Below the pieces are notes generated by a model. The model was not told the DNA's origin, ran no database searches, and saw only the letters and a program-made list of their open reading frames with translations. Below are positions 45,863-55,408 of a stretch of 60,796 nt of DNA, in pieces. Within the stretch, counting starts at the first letter, position 1, and each line of letters begins with the position of its first letter. Source of the DNA: an uncultured Phocaeicola sp. (lineage in GTDB: Bacteria > Bacteroidota > Bacteroidia > Bacteroidales > Bacteroidaceae); the NCBI GenBank assembly GCA_958434805.1, contig CAUBDX010000017.1:1-60796 (forward strand). Reading direction: 5' to 3'. The translations under genes were made by a program, and so were the position numbers.

Positions 45863-46990
45863 CTAAAATTTATCTTGGTTATCTGCGGCAATTTTTCGGA
45901 TGCCGCGCTGTGAAGCTATGAATGCACCTCCCAATACTCGTTTCCCCTCGTAAAAAACGGCTGATTGTCCGGGAGCGATGGCGGATGCTTCGGAAAGGAA
46001 ACGGACCAATAGTTGTTTTTCATCTAATACGAGCACTTGACACGGAATAGGCTTGCTGCGATAGCGGATACGTACTGACAAGTCCTTGCATTGCAGTAAA
46101 TCCTGCATTTCTGTGATATGATAGTCTTCTACCAACATATATTCTGCTTTAAGTTCCTCGGCATCTCCTAACATGACTGTATTCTTTTCTGCATTGATGC
46201 GTAGTACGTATGCTGGATGCCCCAAAGCGATTTCCAATCCTTTCCGTTGGCCTATTGTATAATAAGGAAAGCCTTTGTGCTGACCTATCTTGACTCCTTT
46301 GCTATTTACAAACCATCCCGGTCCTACTTGGGTGTCAATATCCGGGCATTGCGAACGCAGAAAGTTTCGGTAATCCCCTTCTATAAAGCAGATTTCCATA
46401 CTTTCACCTCCACGGGCTTTCGCTTCGAATCCTTTTTGTCGGAGATATTCCCGTACCTCCTGCTTGGTATAAGTTCCCAGTGGAAAGAGAAAACGTTGAA
46501 GTATCTCCTGAGGAAGTTTCCATAGAAAATAGGATTGGTCTTTTGTCTGGTCATCTCCCGCTACTATATACAGTTTTCCCTTCCGTTCTTCCAGTCTGCA
46601 ATAATGCCCGGTAGAGATATGGGCGCAATTCGTTTGGTCTGCCCATTCACAGAGAATTCGCTCTTTGAATAGCGGATTGCAAAGGACACAAGGATTGGGA
46701 GTTCTTCCTTGCATATACTCATCTATGAAGTGTTTTACAATAATCTGTTTGAACTCTTCCCTCACATCAGCTACATGGTGTTCTATTCCCAACCGTTCTG
46801 CCAAGGCCCTTGCTTCCAGTACATCATCAGGTTCATCTTGACCGGGGGTGGAAAAGCGGGAAGGGACATCCCACGTTCTCATGGTAACTCCTACCACTTC
46901 ATATCCTTGTTCTTGCAGCATGATGCACGTGGCGGAGCTGTCTATTCCGCCACTCATTCCTACCAGGACTCTTTTATCTCTGTTATTCAT
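45863..46990 (-). CDS. mnmA: tRNA 2-thiouridine(34) synthase MnmA
   Basis: A 375-residue tRNA-thiouridylase. The PP-loop SGGIDSSAT binds ATP, the first catalytic cysteine is in [10 protein letters not shown], and the second in [45 protein letters not shown] and VRIRYR in the C-terminal barrel are also as expected. Bacteroides usually encode more than one MnmA paralogue. It overlaps the ferredoxin gene upstream (TAATG), an attractive partner for redox or sulfur chemistry, but this is inference. Confidence 0.95.
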   Translation of the reverse strand: MNNRDKRVLVGMSGGIDSSATCIMLQEQGYEVVGVTMRTWDVPSRFSTPGQDEPDDVLEARALAERLGIEHHVADVREEFKQIIVKHFIDEYMQGRTPNPCVLCNPLFKERILCEWADQTNCAHISTGHYCRLEERKGKLYIVAGDDQTKDQSYFLWKLPQEILQRFLFPLGTYTKQEVREYLRQKGFEAKARGGESMEICFIEGDYRNFLRSQCPDIDTQVGPGWFVNSKGVKIGQHKGFPYYTIGQRKGLEIALGHPAYVLRINAEKNTVMLGDAEELKAEYMLVEDYHITEMQDLLQCKDLSVRIRYRSKPIPCQVLVLDEKQLLVRFLSEASAIAPGQSAVFYEGKRVLGGAFIASQRGIRKIAADNQDKF

Positions 46991-47769
46991 TATATAAATA
47001 GTTCAGGTTCACGGCGTGCCGCACATTTTTGGTGTAGCATGGGGGTGTAAGGAGTATCAAAAACTCGTGCACCATTAGGGCATTCTTTTACGCAAGCGCA
47101 GCACTTGATGCATTTGGTAATCTCTGTTTCTATTTTTCCTTCATCGCTTAAAGCAATGGCATGAGTAGGACATACTTCGATGCATTCGCCACAGGCGAAG
47201 CATTCTTCAGTGCAGACTGGAGCGGCAGGAGTAGAGGGGCCAACAAAGCGATAAGGTATGTTTCCTTTTAGGTAAAAATCGGATAATGTTTCATCCTTCT
47301 CCAGTTTTGTCAGACAGTCTTTTCCAAATTGTTCCGCAATCTGTAAATCGGTAACATCCGGACGGCCTTCTGCAATGGGCATATTAGGACGGCTGTAGCT
47401 GTGTTCACCAATAAAGGCACCGGCAGCCAGTGGGGTGAATCCCAATTGAATAGTTTCATCTCTCAATTCGACCAGTGCATCTTCGTAATCGCGGTTACCA
47501 TATACAGCGACTAAGATAGCCGGAGCATTGTTGCCTTTTAATCTTCGTAGCCGTTGCAATGCTATTGGGGCTACCCTGCCTGCATACACAGGAACTGCAA
47601 TGATCGTGATAGAATCTTTGATTTCTATCGGGCTACTATTCTCATCCGTAGTGAGATCTATTTCTATTCTTCTGCCCATACCTATACTTTCTCCGATGGC
47701 ACGGGCTATTTTCGCAGACGTATGTGTAGGCGAAAAAAATACGATGTGATTGCTTGTATATGTTTTCAT
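46990..47769 (-). CDS. EFR1-type ferredoxin: flavodoxin-like plus two 4Fe-4S motifs
   Basis: A 259-residue protein. Residues 1-150 resemble a flavodoxin ([16 protein letters not shown] for FMN phosphate, [25 protein letters not shown]). Residues ~185-240 carry two 4Fe-4S cluster motifs, [12 protein letters not shown] and [12 protein letters not shown]. It should shuttle electrons in the cytosol. First gene of the EFR1-mnmA-M1 peptidase run, with TATATTTG on the minus strand at 47775-47782 as the likely -7 element. Confidence 0.92.
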   Translation of the reverse strand: MKTYTSNHIVFFSPTHTSAKIARAIGESIGMGRRIEIDLTTDENSSPIEIKDSITIIAVPVYAGRVAPIALQRLRRLKGNNAPAILVAVYGNRDYEDALVELRDETIQLGFTPLAAGAFIGEHSYSRPNMPIAEGRPDVTDLQIAEQFGKDCLTKLEKDETLSDFYLKGNIPYRFVGPSTPAAPVCTEECFACGECIEVCPTHAIALSDEGKIETEITKCIKCCACVKECPNGARVFDTPYTPMLHQKCAARREPELFI

Positions 47770-48361
47770 AAACGCAAATATAGTGACTTTTGTCCAAAGG
47801 TAGCCAAATATATAGATAAGATGTGTGAAGGTGATAAAAATTGTCTTTATATGAATGTAAAAAATGATTATTAAATATCTTTTTTTCTATTTTAGTTAAT
47901 AGAAGTGATACGGTAAGCTATATTAGTTAAAATGTATTTAGGGGTGAACAAAAAAAATCCCATGTTTAGGGAGTTTGAATAATTCTTAATTAGAAAATGA
48001 ATGACATATTTATATTGGATTATTTTGTTCTTTTCTGGTTTGTTTTGTTGAATAAAGGGATAATTTACAAGTTCTGGATTCCGCTTTATAGAGACTAAGC
48101 TATATTTTGACTGTTATAAGTTTAACTTCTTCGGCGTACTTATGCTATTATATTAAGGTGTATAGTGAAAGTAATGTCTTGTTTTAATAGGTCTATGGGG
48201 CTTTCTATGGTTGTTTGTAAGGTAAAGAATATAGAGATATTCCTATTTCTTAAAATATTCCTGTATTTTATAAAGATTTTTAGTGGAAAGTCTTGCAGAA
48301 TAGAGTAAAATGGGTACTTTTGTCCGATGAAATTATGGCTATTATAGAAACTGACTAAAAT
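47770..48361 (+). promoter_or_regulatory. AT-rich 590-base gap with promoter of the HTH gene
   Basis: Only promoters are visible here. At the left end is TATATTTG (minus strand, 47775-47782) for the ferredoxin gene. At the right end TTG (48293-48295), 19 bases, TACTTTTG (48315-48322) precedes the HTH gene. The middle (about 47880-48290) is very AT-rich with no convincing gene. No paired inverted repeats that would mark an invertible promoter were found. Confidence 0.5.
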
Positions 48362-48844
48362 ATGGATGCTCTATTTCAAACGCAAAGCAATGAGCTTTCT
48401 ACTACAACGCAGAAAGAAAAGCTGTTTAAAGATGCAGAACGGCAGTGGAATACACTGTCTACCGAGAAAGGAGCGCCCGGAAGAAAAGTTGATTTTGAGA
48501 TCTATAAAAGCATTTTGTATAACCTAGAAATCAGAAAAGTATATTTGGATTCAAAACTCTCTTTAGAAAAGTTTAGTTCAATAGTCGGCACGAATACGAC
48601 CTACCTGAGTAATGCGGTGAACAACTACTTCGGATGCAATTTCAAGCGGTTAATAAATTCCTACAGGGTGGTTCGCGCGAAGGAGTTGCTGGACGGTAAA
48701 GATTGCCCGGTGAATGAGCTTTTCAGCCGTTGCGGGTTCGCCTCCAAGAGCGTGTTCTATGTGGCGTTCAGAAAAGTAGTTGGCATGACTCCCCTGCAAT
48801 ATATATCGCAGAGTCGGAATCCTTTTATGATTCAACGCAATTAA
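48362..48844 (+). CDS. Short AraC-type HTH regulator without sensor domain
   Basis: A 160-residue protein. After ~50 polar residues, the region from NLEIRKVYLDSKLSLEKFSS to the end is an AraC-type DNA-binding domain: SLEKFSSIVGTNTTYLSNAV is the first HTH, PVNELFSRCGFASKSVFYVAF the second, then VGMTPLQYISQ. It resembles the C-terminal third of HTCS proteins cut loose from a sensor. It ends 61 bases before the S-layer-like gene, on the same strand, so control of that gene is the simplest guess. Confidence 0.85.
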   Translation: MDALFQTQSNELSTTTQKEKLFKDAERQWNTLSTEKGAPGRKVDFEIYKSILYNLEIRKVYLDSKLSLEKFSSIVGTNTTYLSNAVNNYFGCNFKRLINSYRVVRAKELLDGKDCPVNELFSRCGFASKSVFYVAFRKVVGMTPLQYISQSRNPFMIQRN

Positions 48845-48874
48845 GTCCTTTTATAACAATAAACATTTTGAGTT

Positions 48875-48894
48875 TTTAAATTTATAAATTTAAA
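48875..48894. repeat. 20-base AT-only palindrome in the leader of the S-layer-like gene
   Basis: TTTAAATTTATAAATTTAAA is a perfect palindrome ending 11 bases before the ATG. It may be an AT-rich translation-enhancing leader or a binding site. No TAnnTTTG element was found in 48845-48905. Confidence 0.55.
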
Positions 48895-48905
48895 GTTTTT
48901 CTATT

Positions 48906-51900
48906 ATGAACAAAAAATTTTTAAGTGCAATCCTGTTTGGAGCCCTTATGGTCACTTCAACAGGAACATTTGTATCTTGTAAGGATTACGATGACGACAT
49001 CGACCGCTTGGATCAAGAAATATCCAATGTGAAAGATGCAATCAAGGCCCTTGAAGACAAAGTAGGCTCAGGCAAATATGTCGAAAGCTGTACTCCGTTC
49101 ACTGATGGTAATGGTGGTTATGAAATCAAATTCAGTGATGGAGAGACCATTAAATTATACAATGGTGCAAAAGGAGAACAAGGTGAACCGGGCAAACCAG
49201 GTACTCCGGGTACTCCAGGTACTTCTGCTGATGATTATGTAGTATCAGTAGAAGAAGGTGAATCAGCTTATGAATTAGTTATTACTTATGCTGATGGCAC
49301 TAAAAAGACTATCAGTATGCCTAAAGCTACTTCTGTAGTTAGCGGAGTTAAGTTTATCCCTACTTTCCTTTCTGAAGGTGAAGCTGCCAGAATCCATTTC
49401 CCTACCATCGTTACTGATAGTGTGGCAGGTAAAACAGAGATTACAGGTGCAGATTGGGGTACAAATAACTTTAGCACATTTAAAATCGTTTACTCAGGTA
49501 AGGCAGACGTGAAGTATCAGGTAAATCCTAACAGCGTATCATTCAAAGATATGGAAGTGGTAGGATTTGTTCGTGATACTGCTGAAATATGGAACTACAA
49601 TACGAATAACAAGAATTGGGAATTGTTCAACGCTGGACAAAAACTGTACACTGATGGAAAAATTACCGTTGAATCTTATAAAGAAGGACATGGTATGTTA
49701 AACTTCCGTGTAAAGGACTGGGCTTTTGCTGAACAATCTAATCTGGACGAAAGAACAGTATATTCATTGAGAATTAAGAACAATGACCAAATCGTTCATT
49801 CTGATTTTGTTCCCGCCAAGCATGAAGTAATTTTGCAGAAAAACGTACATTTGGTTAAAGTAGCTGATGCATTTGACCAAACTAACGCTCCTGCTCAGAT
49901 TAAAAATGCAATTGCTCCTAACAAGGTAAATTATAGAGAATTCATCAAAGATGAATATTATCTTAACACCTTGAATCCGACCGGTACTGAAGAGGCTAAA
50001 TTGAAGGCTTATCAAGCAGATAAAGCTAAGTTCGAAGCCAATGCTGAAAACCAGTTATATAAAGGAGATGCTGAATCTAAAGATGATGCAGAACGTATTG
50101 TTGTAGAATTGAACTATACAGGTGATGGACATTCAAAAAATTTGAAGGACATCGTAACTTCATTCTTTGACAAACGTATTAGAGCCCAAGACGCTCAGTA
50201 TCCTCTGATGGAGAATGGTTTTGATGACTATTCATTGGTGTTTGAACCGGTTGACTTCTATTATGATGGCGTTAACCAGACAAAACGTTATTTGGATGTT
50301 ACCAAAGATGGTGTTGCTACAGTAAAACAAACTCCGGACCCGATTTGGGGCGCAGAAACAGATGCCAACCACACAGCTGCTATAGACAGAACTCCTATTG
50401 TTCGTGTGAAACTGGTAGCACCGGGTGAAGACAATGGTAATGTAGTTAAAACAGCAATCATCAAGATTCACATTGTACGCAATGCAGTTGTTGCTCCTGA
50501 AATTAATATTACAGAAACAAAAGACGTCACTCTGAAACATATCAATCAAGTTCTTGACATGGATATGGATAAGATATTCAACCATAAAGATGTACAGTTG
50601 AGTAAAGACGAATTCCGTAAGACTTATGATTTCGTTCCTGAATTTGCAACAGCAGATGAGGCTAAACAACACGCTGTATATGCATGGGATGGAAAAGATA
50701 ATGCAGACTATTCATTAGATCCGAACTTTAAACCTGAAGAATACAATCAGTTGTTCGTTACAGTGAAGAATACAGCATTCTCTCGTCATGACGATCACGA
50801 CGTTTACACTGTTAAGGGTACATACAAGCCAAATGCTGATCATAAGGGATTATCTGACATCCATGTTACTTATACTATCAATGTGAAGTATCCGGATGTA
50901 GTTGCTCCTGAAAAGACTAAGTTGAACTGGGTAGATGATTCTTACTTCATTGCTCACGGTAGATACGATAACTTTGATGATCCTAAAACTTATGAAATGG
51001 TTGCAGCATTGAATGACGAATTCGATTTGATCAACTATAATCCTTATAAGGGTCAGACTCATGATAAGGATTGGGCTAGAGCTACCTTGTCATTCGAATT
51101 GGTTGACCAGCATAATAACGCATCTAAGATAGGTGACGGTCACAATTCCGGCATCCGTTTGTATCAAGGTAAAGACAACAAGTGGTATATCGCTTTGGAG
51201 GCTACAGACGAAGGACGTGCTTGGATCAATGCTGCTGACGCTAAGGATTTGAAGAAGATCAAAATGCGTGCCGTAGTAAGCTTCAATGAAGATGTTGACG
51301 GATTGTATGGTACTTGCAACAAGGAAGCCAATGCTCATAACAAGTATGCTAAAGAAGATTACAATAACTTCTCTTGCGATACTATCAATATGGTAAACAA
51401 TACTCCTTGGGCTAAAGATCATACTACTACTTATACTGGTGCTCCTGCTCCTGAAAATGGACGTTCTACAGTGGTTATCGATGAATTTGAAGTTGCATTT
51501 GTAACTCCGATGGTATTCCACGCTTACGAAGCAGGTCCTTTGTATGACAAGTATCAGGAAGCTGAAAATACAGTATCATTGAAGGATGCATTCTTCTTGT
51601 CAGATTATCTGTGGTCTGAAGGTGCTCAGGCACAATTCAATAACAACCATGTTATCTATGATCACAAAGATATGGCTAAGAATAATACTTTGGTTCAGAC
51701 AGGTGATCAAGCTGGTTGGTCAAAGAAACTGGTAGTTGACCATAATGTATTCGATGTTAATACAACTGTTAACTTCAAGGTTTCTAAGGCATACTTTGCT
51801 GACGGAAGTGAACTGGATGCTGAAAACATGAAGAAGATCAAACTTGATAATGCTAAGCAGACTATCACATGGATCAACAATGGTGAAGATATTGCTCAAC

Positions 51901-52031
51901 CATTTACTATTGATGTAGAAGTTTGTGTAAATCACAAGTGGGGCGGTATCTGCGACCATACTTGGAAGAAAGGTCTTGGACATTCTGTTGGAACTATCCA
52001 AATCCAAGTTAAGAAGCACAATGACAAGTAA
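48906..52031 (+). CDS. S-layer-like surface lipoprotein with coiled coil and collagen-like segment
   Basis: A 1041-residue protein. Signal 1-24 (ending FVSC), then KDYDDD directly after lipidated Cys25, a strong Bacteroides surface-export signal. Residues ~30-53 form a coiled coil (LDQEISNVKDAIKALEDKVG). Residues ~90-106 hold a short Gly-X-Y stretch (GEQGEPGKPGTPGTPGT). The rest is repeated beta-domain sequence rich in Asp, Asn, Lys and aromatic residues. Codon choice is narrow and the coding strand clean, suggesting high expression. It recalls large Bacteroides surface-layer lipoproteins such as B. thetaiotaomicron BT1927, but that homology is from memory and needs a search. Confidence 0.65.
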   Translation: MNKKFLSAILFGALMVTSTGTFVSCKDYDDDIDRLDQEISNVKDAIKALEDKVGSGKYVESCTPFTDGNGGYEIKFSDGETIKLYNGAKGEQGEPGKPGTPGTPGTSADDYVVSVEEGESAYELVITYADGTKKTISMPKATSVVSGVKFIPTFLSEGEAARIHFPTIVTDSVAGKTEITGADWGTNNFSTFKIVYSGKADVKYQVNPNSVSFKDMEVVGFVRDTAEIWNYNTNNKNWELFNAGQKLYTDGKITVESYKEGHGMLNFRVKDWAFAEQSNLDERTVYSLRIKNNDQIVHSDFVPAKHEVILQKNVHLVKVADAFDQTNAPAQIKNAIAPNKVNYREFIKDEYYLNTLNPTGTEEAKLKAYQADKAKFEANAENQLYKGDAESKDDAERIVVELNYTGDGHSKNLKDIVTSFFDKRIRAQDAQYPLMENGFDDYSLVFEPVDFYYDGVNQTKRYLDVTKDGVATVKQTPDPIWGAETDANHTAAIDRTPIVRVKLVAPGEDNGNVVKTAIIKIHIVRNAVVAPEINITETKDVTLKHINQVLDMDMDKIFNHKDVQLSKDEFRKTYDFVPEFATADEAKQHAVYAWDGKDNADYSLDPNFKPEEYNQLFVTVKNTAFSRHDDHDVYTVKGTYKPNADHKGLSDIHVTYTINVKYPDVVAPEKTKLNWVDDSYFIAHGRYDNFDDPKTYEMVAALNDEFDLINYNPYKGQTHDKDWARATLSFELVDQHNNASKIGDGHNSGIRLYQGKDNKWYIALEATDEGRAWINAADAKDLKKIKMRAVVSFNEDVDGLYGTCNKEANAHNKYAKEDYNNFSCDTINMVNNTPWAKDHTTTYTGAPAPENGRSTVVIDEFEVAFVTPMVFHAYEAGPLYDKYQEAENTVSLKDAFFLSDYLWSEGAQAQFNNNHVIYDHKDMAKNNTLVQTGDQAGWSKKLVVDHNVFDVNTTVNFKVSKAYFADGSELDAENMKKIKLDNAKQTITWINNGEDIAQPFTIDVEVCVNHKWGGICDHTWKKGLGHSVGTIQIQVKKHNDK

Positions 52032-52054
52032 TTAATACGCTCATTGTTTATAAA

Positions 52055-52092
52055 AAAAGAGGGGGGCAAAATGTTCCCCTCTTTTAGTTTTT
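52055..52092 (+). terminator. Terminator of the S-layer-like gene
   Basis: Stem AAAAGAGGGG / CCCCTCTTTT (perfect 10 bases, 11-base loop) followed by AGTTTTT. Confidence 0.9.
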
Positions 52093-52119
52093 ATAATCGT
52101 TTATCCAATTATATTGTGT

Positions 52120-53235
52120 ATGAAGTATATATATGCTGTCTGTTTTCTGTTATTAGTATGTGGCTGTCATAAAGAAAATGACACCCCTGTTGTTTTACCT
52201 GCACGGACACTATTGGTTTATCTGGGAGGAGATAATAATCTTGATGCCGAAACCTATGACAAACTTGTTCAAATTAAAAATGGATGGGAAGACGGGACAG
52301 ATGGAAATATAATAGTGTATCAGGATACACCATTTAAGGACTCTCCACGATTGATGGAAATTGATGGAAAAAGTGAGAAAGGCTATATTACCATACATAC
52401 CTATGACCAAGAAAACTCAGCCTCCCCCCAAGTGCTTAAACGAGTTATAAACGACGTAACTCGGCTTTATCCTGCTAAAAGCTACGGTCTAATCGTGTTT
52501 TCCCATGGCAGTGGCTGGCTTCCTCCACATACATTGGTTAATGGCTCGCGGTCTATCATCATCGATAATGACAATGAAATGGAAATAACAGATTTTGCCA
52601 TGGCCCTCCCGGACCATTTATTTGAATTCATAATCTTTGAAGCATGTAATATGGCAGGTATTGAGGTGGCTTATGAATTAAGAAATAAAGCAGCATATAT
52701 CATGGCTTCCTCTGCCCCAGTAGTATCTCCGGGATTTACTCCTATCTATGCCGGCAGTATTTCCTGTCTGCTTGAAGAAAATTCTGATTTGCAAAGATTT
52801 GCAGAAAATTATTTTCATTATTGGAATTTGATGGAAGGCGATAAACGTTCTGCTACCATTAGCATAATAAAAACTGCCGGATTATCAAATTTAGCGAATT
52901 TGATACGACAGATCAATACAGAAACATCCGGCTCTTTTCTCCCGGTCGGTAACCTTCAAAATTATGATGGAGTTTTAAAAGCCCCATTCTATTTTTTTGA
53001 TTTCGCTCAATATTATCAATCATTATCAGATGAAAATACATACAATGCACTTCAAGAGTGTATCAGCCAATGTGTGGTTTACAAAAGAAATACTCCTTTT
53101 TATGCTACGGAAGAAGGAACATTCCCTATCACCGCCTTTTCAGGTATGACCACTTTTATCATGCAGAGAGAACTTAATGACTTGAATGAAGAATATACAA
53201 AACTACAATGGTATAAAGATATTAATACACATTAG
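52120..53235 (+). CDS. C11 (clostripain-family) cysteine peptidase lipoprotein
   Basis: About 371 residues from ATG 52120; the TTG two codons earlier is not needed. Lipoprotein signal ends LLVCGC (Cys16). The caspase-like core shows LLVYLGGDNNLD, the catalytic His129 in IVFSHGSGW and Cys176 in IFEACNMAG. C11 enzymes cut after Arg or Lys; B. fragilis fragipain activates a secreted toxin. Here it follows the S-layer-like gene across a terminator, so it might process surface proteins (inference). Confidence 0.9.
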   Translation: MKYIYAVCFLLLVCGCHKENDTPVVLPARTLLVYLGGDNNLDAETYDKLVQIKNGWEDGTDGNIIVYQDTPFKDSPRLMEIDGKSEKGYITIHTYDQENSASPQVLKRVINDVTRLYPAKSYGLIVFSHGSGWLPPHTLVNGSRSIIIDNDNEMEITDFAMALPDHLFEFIIFEACNMAGIEVAYELRNKAAYIMASSAPVVSPGFTPIYAGSISCLLEENSDLQRFAENYFHYWNLMEGDKRSATISIIKTAGLSNLANLIRQINTETSGSFLPVGNLQNYDGVLKAPFYFFDFAQYYQSLSDENTYNALQECISQCVVYKRNTPFYATEEGTFPITAFSGMTTFIMQRELNDLNEEYTKLQWYKDINTH

Positions 53236-53436
53236 ATAATATGTATAACACTGACAAACAATGATATAGCAAATTCAGTAGAAGAAGTATATCTTATTGC
53301 AGAATAGATAGATTCTAAATACTTTTCAAAGTATCCTTTAAAGGACAGAATGCCAATATATATGGACAGAAACAGGTGATTATCCATTAATAAGAAACGG
53401 AAAAACTTGTCATAAGCAGAAAAAACAAATCCTTTA

Positions 53437-53468
53437 TTTGCTTTGTTTGTCATTTACTAATATCTTTG
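53437..53468 (+). promoter_or_regulatory. Promoter of the AAA/PD-(D/E)XK gene
   Basis: TTTG (53437-53440), 20 bases, TATCTTTG (53461-53468). A start near 53475 places translation at ATG 53501 and excludes the longer frame from 53438. The remaining gap 53236-53436 shows nothing else supportable. Confidence 0.75.
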
Positions 53469-53500
53469 TTTTATCATTCATTCTAGAACCGCAACAAAAT

Positions 53501-55111
53501 ATGAAATACCCTATTGGAATACAGAGTTTTGACCAAATCCGTGAAGATGGCTATGTATATGTGGATAAGACCGGTTTGATTTACAACTTGGTAACACAAG
53601 GCAAGACTTATTTCTTGAGCCGTCCACGCCGTTTTGGCAAAAGCCTGCTGGTAAGTACCCTTGCCTGTTATTTCCAGGGACGCAAAGATTTGTTTGCCGG
53701 ACTGGAAATCGACGGATTGGAAAAGGACTGGTATGAGTATCCTATCTTCCGTATAGACTTTAATGGAGGACTGTATACACAACCCGGAATTCTGGAGGCT
53801 ACCATTGAAGGCTATTTAGGGAACTGGGAAGATATTTATGGCAAGAATCCCAATTATACAACCATAGGAACCCGTTTCATTGAAATACTTCGCCGAGCTT
53901 ATGAACAGACAGGGCGGCGTGCGGTGGTTCTGATTGATGAATATGACAAACCTATTTTGGATGTATTAGATACGGAAGCTTGTTTTTATGATGATTATGG
54001 AAAGCAAGTTCTGTTGGAGAACCATAACCGGGAAATATTGAAATCCTTTTATTCTACCTTTAAAGGAGCCGATCAATACTTGAGATTCGTATTGTTGACC
54101 GGAGTAACAAAGTTTTCCCAAGTAAGTGTTTTCAGTGGATTTAACCAGCCTAAGGATATCAGTATGGATGAACGGTACGAAGCCTTGTGCGGTATCACCC
54201 AGAATGAGCTGGAAGCATTTTTCGAAGAACCCACCATACAGTTGGCTGCTAAATATCAGTACACAGTGAAAGAAATGAAGGAACTTCTCAGACGGCAATA
54301 TGACGGATATCATTTTGGAGAGAGGATGACCGACATTTACAATCCGTTCAGCATTCTTAATGCTTTTGACAGTATGGCAATTCGTGATTACTGGTTCTCT
54401 ACAGGTACTCCCACCTATTTGGTTCGTCTGCTGCAACACAGCCGCGAGCAGATAAACGAACTTGCCGGACGTTATTATGTTCCCTCTTTGTTTGTGGATT
54501 ATAAGGCTGATGTGGAACAGCCTCTACCCATGATTTATCAGAGCGGATATCTCACTATTAAAGAATATAATAGACGTATGGGAACTTATCTGCTCGATTT
54601 TCCCAATAATGAGGTGCGTAAAGGGTTCTTGTCCGTATTGGCAGCACATTATTTGAAACCCGGAGGTGGAGAGGTCAACAGTTGGATTATCGATGCTGTT
54701 ACTTGCCTTGAGCAAGGGAACACCTCCGCTTTTTGTGATTCTCTGACCGCCTTTCTTGCAAGCATCCCGTATGACTCTCACGCTTCCTTGAAGGAATTGG
54801 ATATGACTGAGAAACATTTCCAATACACTTTTTATCTGATTCTCCGTTTGATAGGAGTTTATTGCCGTGCAATCCATTGTGAGAATCGCCAGAGCTTCGG
54901 ACGAGTGGACTGCATATTGGAAATGGACGAATATGTTTACATTTTCGAATTCAAGATGGACGGAACAGCAGAGGAGGCTTTACAGCAAATAGCAGAGAAA
55001 GGCTATGCCCGATCTTATTTGACCGATAACCGTAAAATAGTCTGTATCGGGGTGAATTTTTCTTCCCTTACACGTACTGTGGAAGAATGGAAGGAGATAA
55101 TTTACAAATAA
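53501..55111 (+). CDS. AAA-ATPase-like / PD-(D/E)XK protein (DUF1703 type)
   Basis: About 536 residues. N-terminal AAA-ATPase_like domain: MKYPIGIQSFDQIREDGYVYVDKT, the P-loop variant SRPRRFGKSLLVSTL, Walker B AVVLIDEYDKPILD, FVLLTGVTKFSQVSVFSGFN. The C-terminal PD-(D/E)XK nuclease-like domain has GRVDCILEMDEYVYIFEFKMDG and a conserved ALQQIAEKGYA helix. These proteins are strongly expanded in Bacteroides genomes; their function is not established (defence or mobile-element roles have been suggested). It has its own promoter. Confidence 0.9.
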   Translation: MKYPIGIQSFDQIREDGYVYVDKTGLIYNLVTQGKTYFLSRPRRFGKSLLVSTLACYFQGRKDLFAGLEIDGLEKDWYEYPIFRIDFNGGLYTQPGILEATIEGYLGNWEDIYGKNPNYTTIGTRFIEILRRAYEQTGRRAVVLIDEYDKPILDVLDTEACFYDDYGKQVLLENHNREILKSFYSTFKGADQYLRFVLLTGVTKFSQVSVFSGFNQPKDISMDERYEALCGITQNELEAFFEEPTIQLAAKYQYTVKEMKELLRRQYDGYHFGERMTDIYNPFSILNAFDSMAIRDYWFSTGTPTYLVRLLQHSREQINELAGRYYVPSLFVDYKADVEQPLPMIYQSGYLTIKEYNRRMGTYLLDFPNNEVRKGFLSVLAAHYLKPGGGEVNSWIIDAVTCLEQGNTSAFCDSLTAFLASIPYDSHASLKELDMTEKHFQYTFYLILRLIGVYCRAIHCENRQSFGRVDCILEMDEYVYIFEFKMDGTAEEALQQIAEKGYARSYLTDNRKIVCIGVNFSSLTRTVEEWKEIIYK

Positions 55112-55408
55112 GATTTAGTCATAGTCAGCCTGAAGCGTTAAACTACAGGTTATCTTCCATCATTTTTTATGGGAATATACCGGTAAGAATGTTCATGCTG
55201 TTTCCGGCATAACTCATTTAATTTTCATCTTTTTATCATTTTGCTTTTCTTTTTGCAAAGAATGAATTATTTTCGCAGCCGAACACAAGTTTAATTTCTT
55301 ACCGACAATAAGCAGACATGCTTTAATCCTCGACCAATTCAACTTGTCCTCATTTTAATTTTAACGGATAAGCTGATGTTTTGTCCCTCACTATTATAAA
55401 ATAAAAGA

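Noticed and set aside
47554..47874. 106-codon plus-strand frame
   Set aside because: Mostly antisense to the ferredoxin gene, with cysteine- and arginine-rich shadow composition.
47880..48905. Invertible promoter for the S-layer-like gene
   Set aside because: Phase-variable surface layers are known in Bacteroides, but I found no pair of inverted repeats flanking the promoter and no recombinase gene in the window.
53236..53310. In-frame continuation after the C11 protease stop
   Set aside because: About 24 codons look faintly protein-like, but there is no start codon and no sign of read-through; too short to call.
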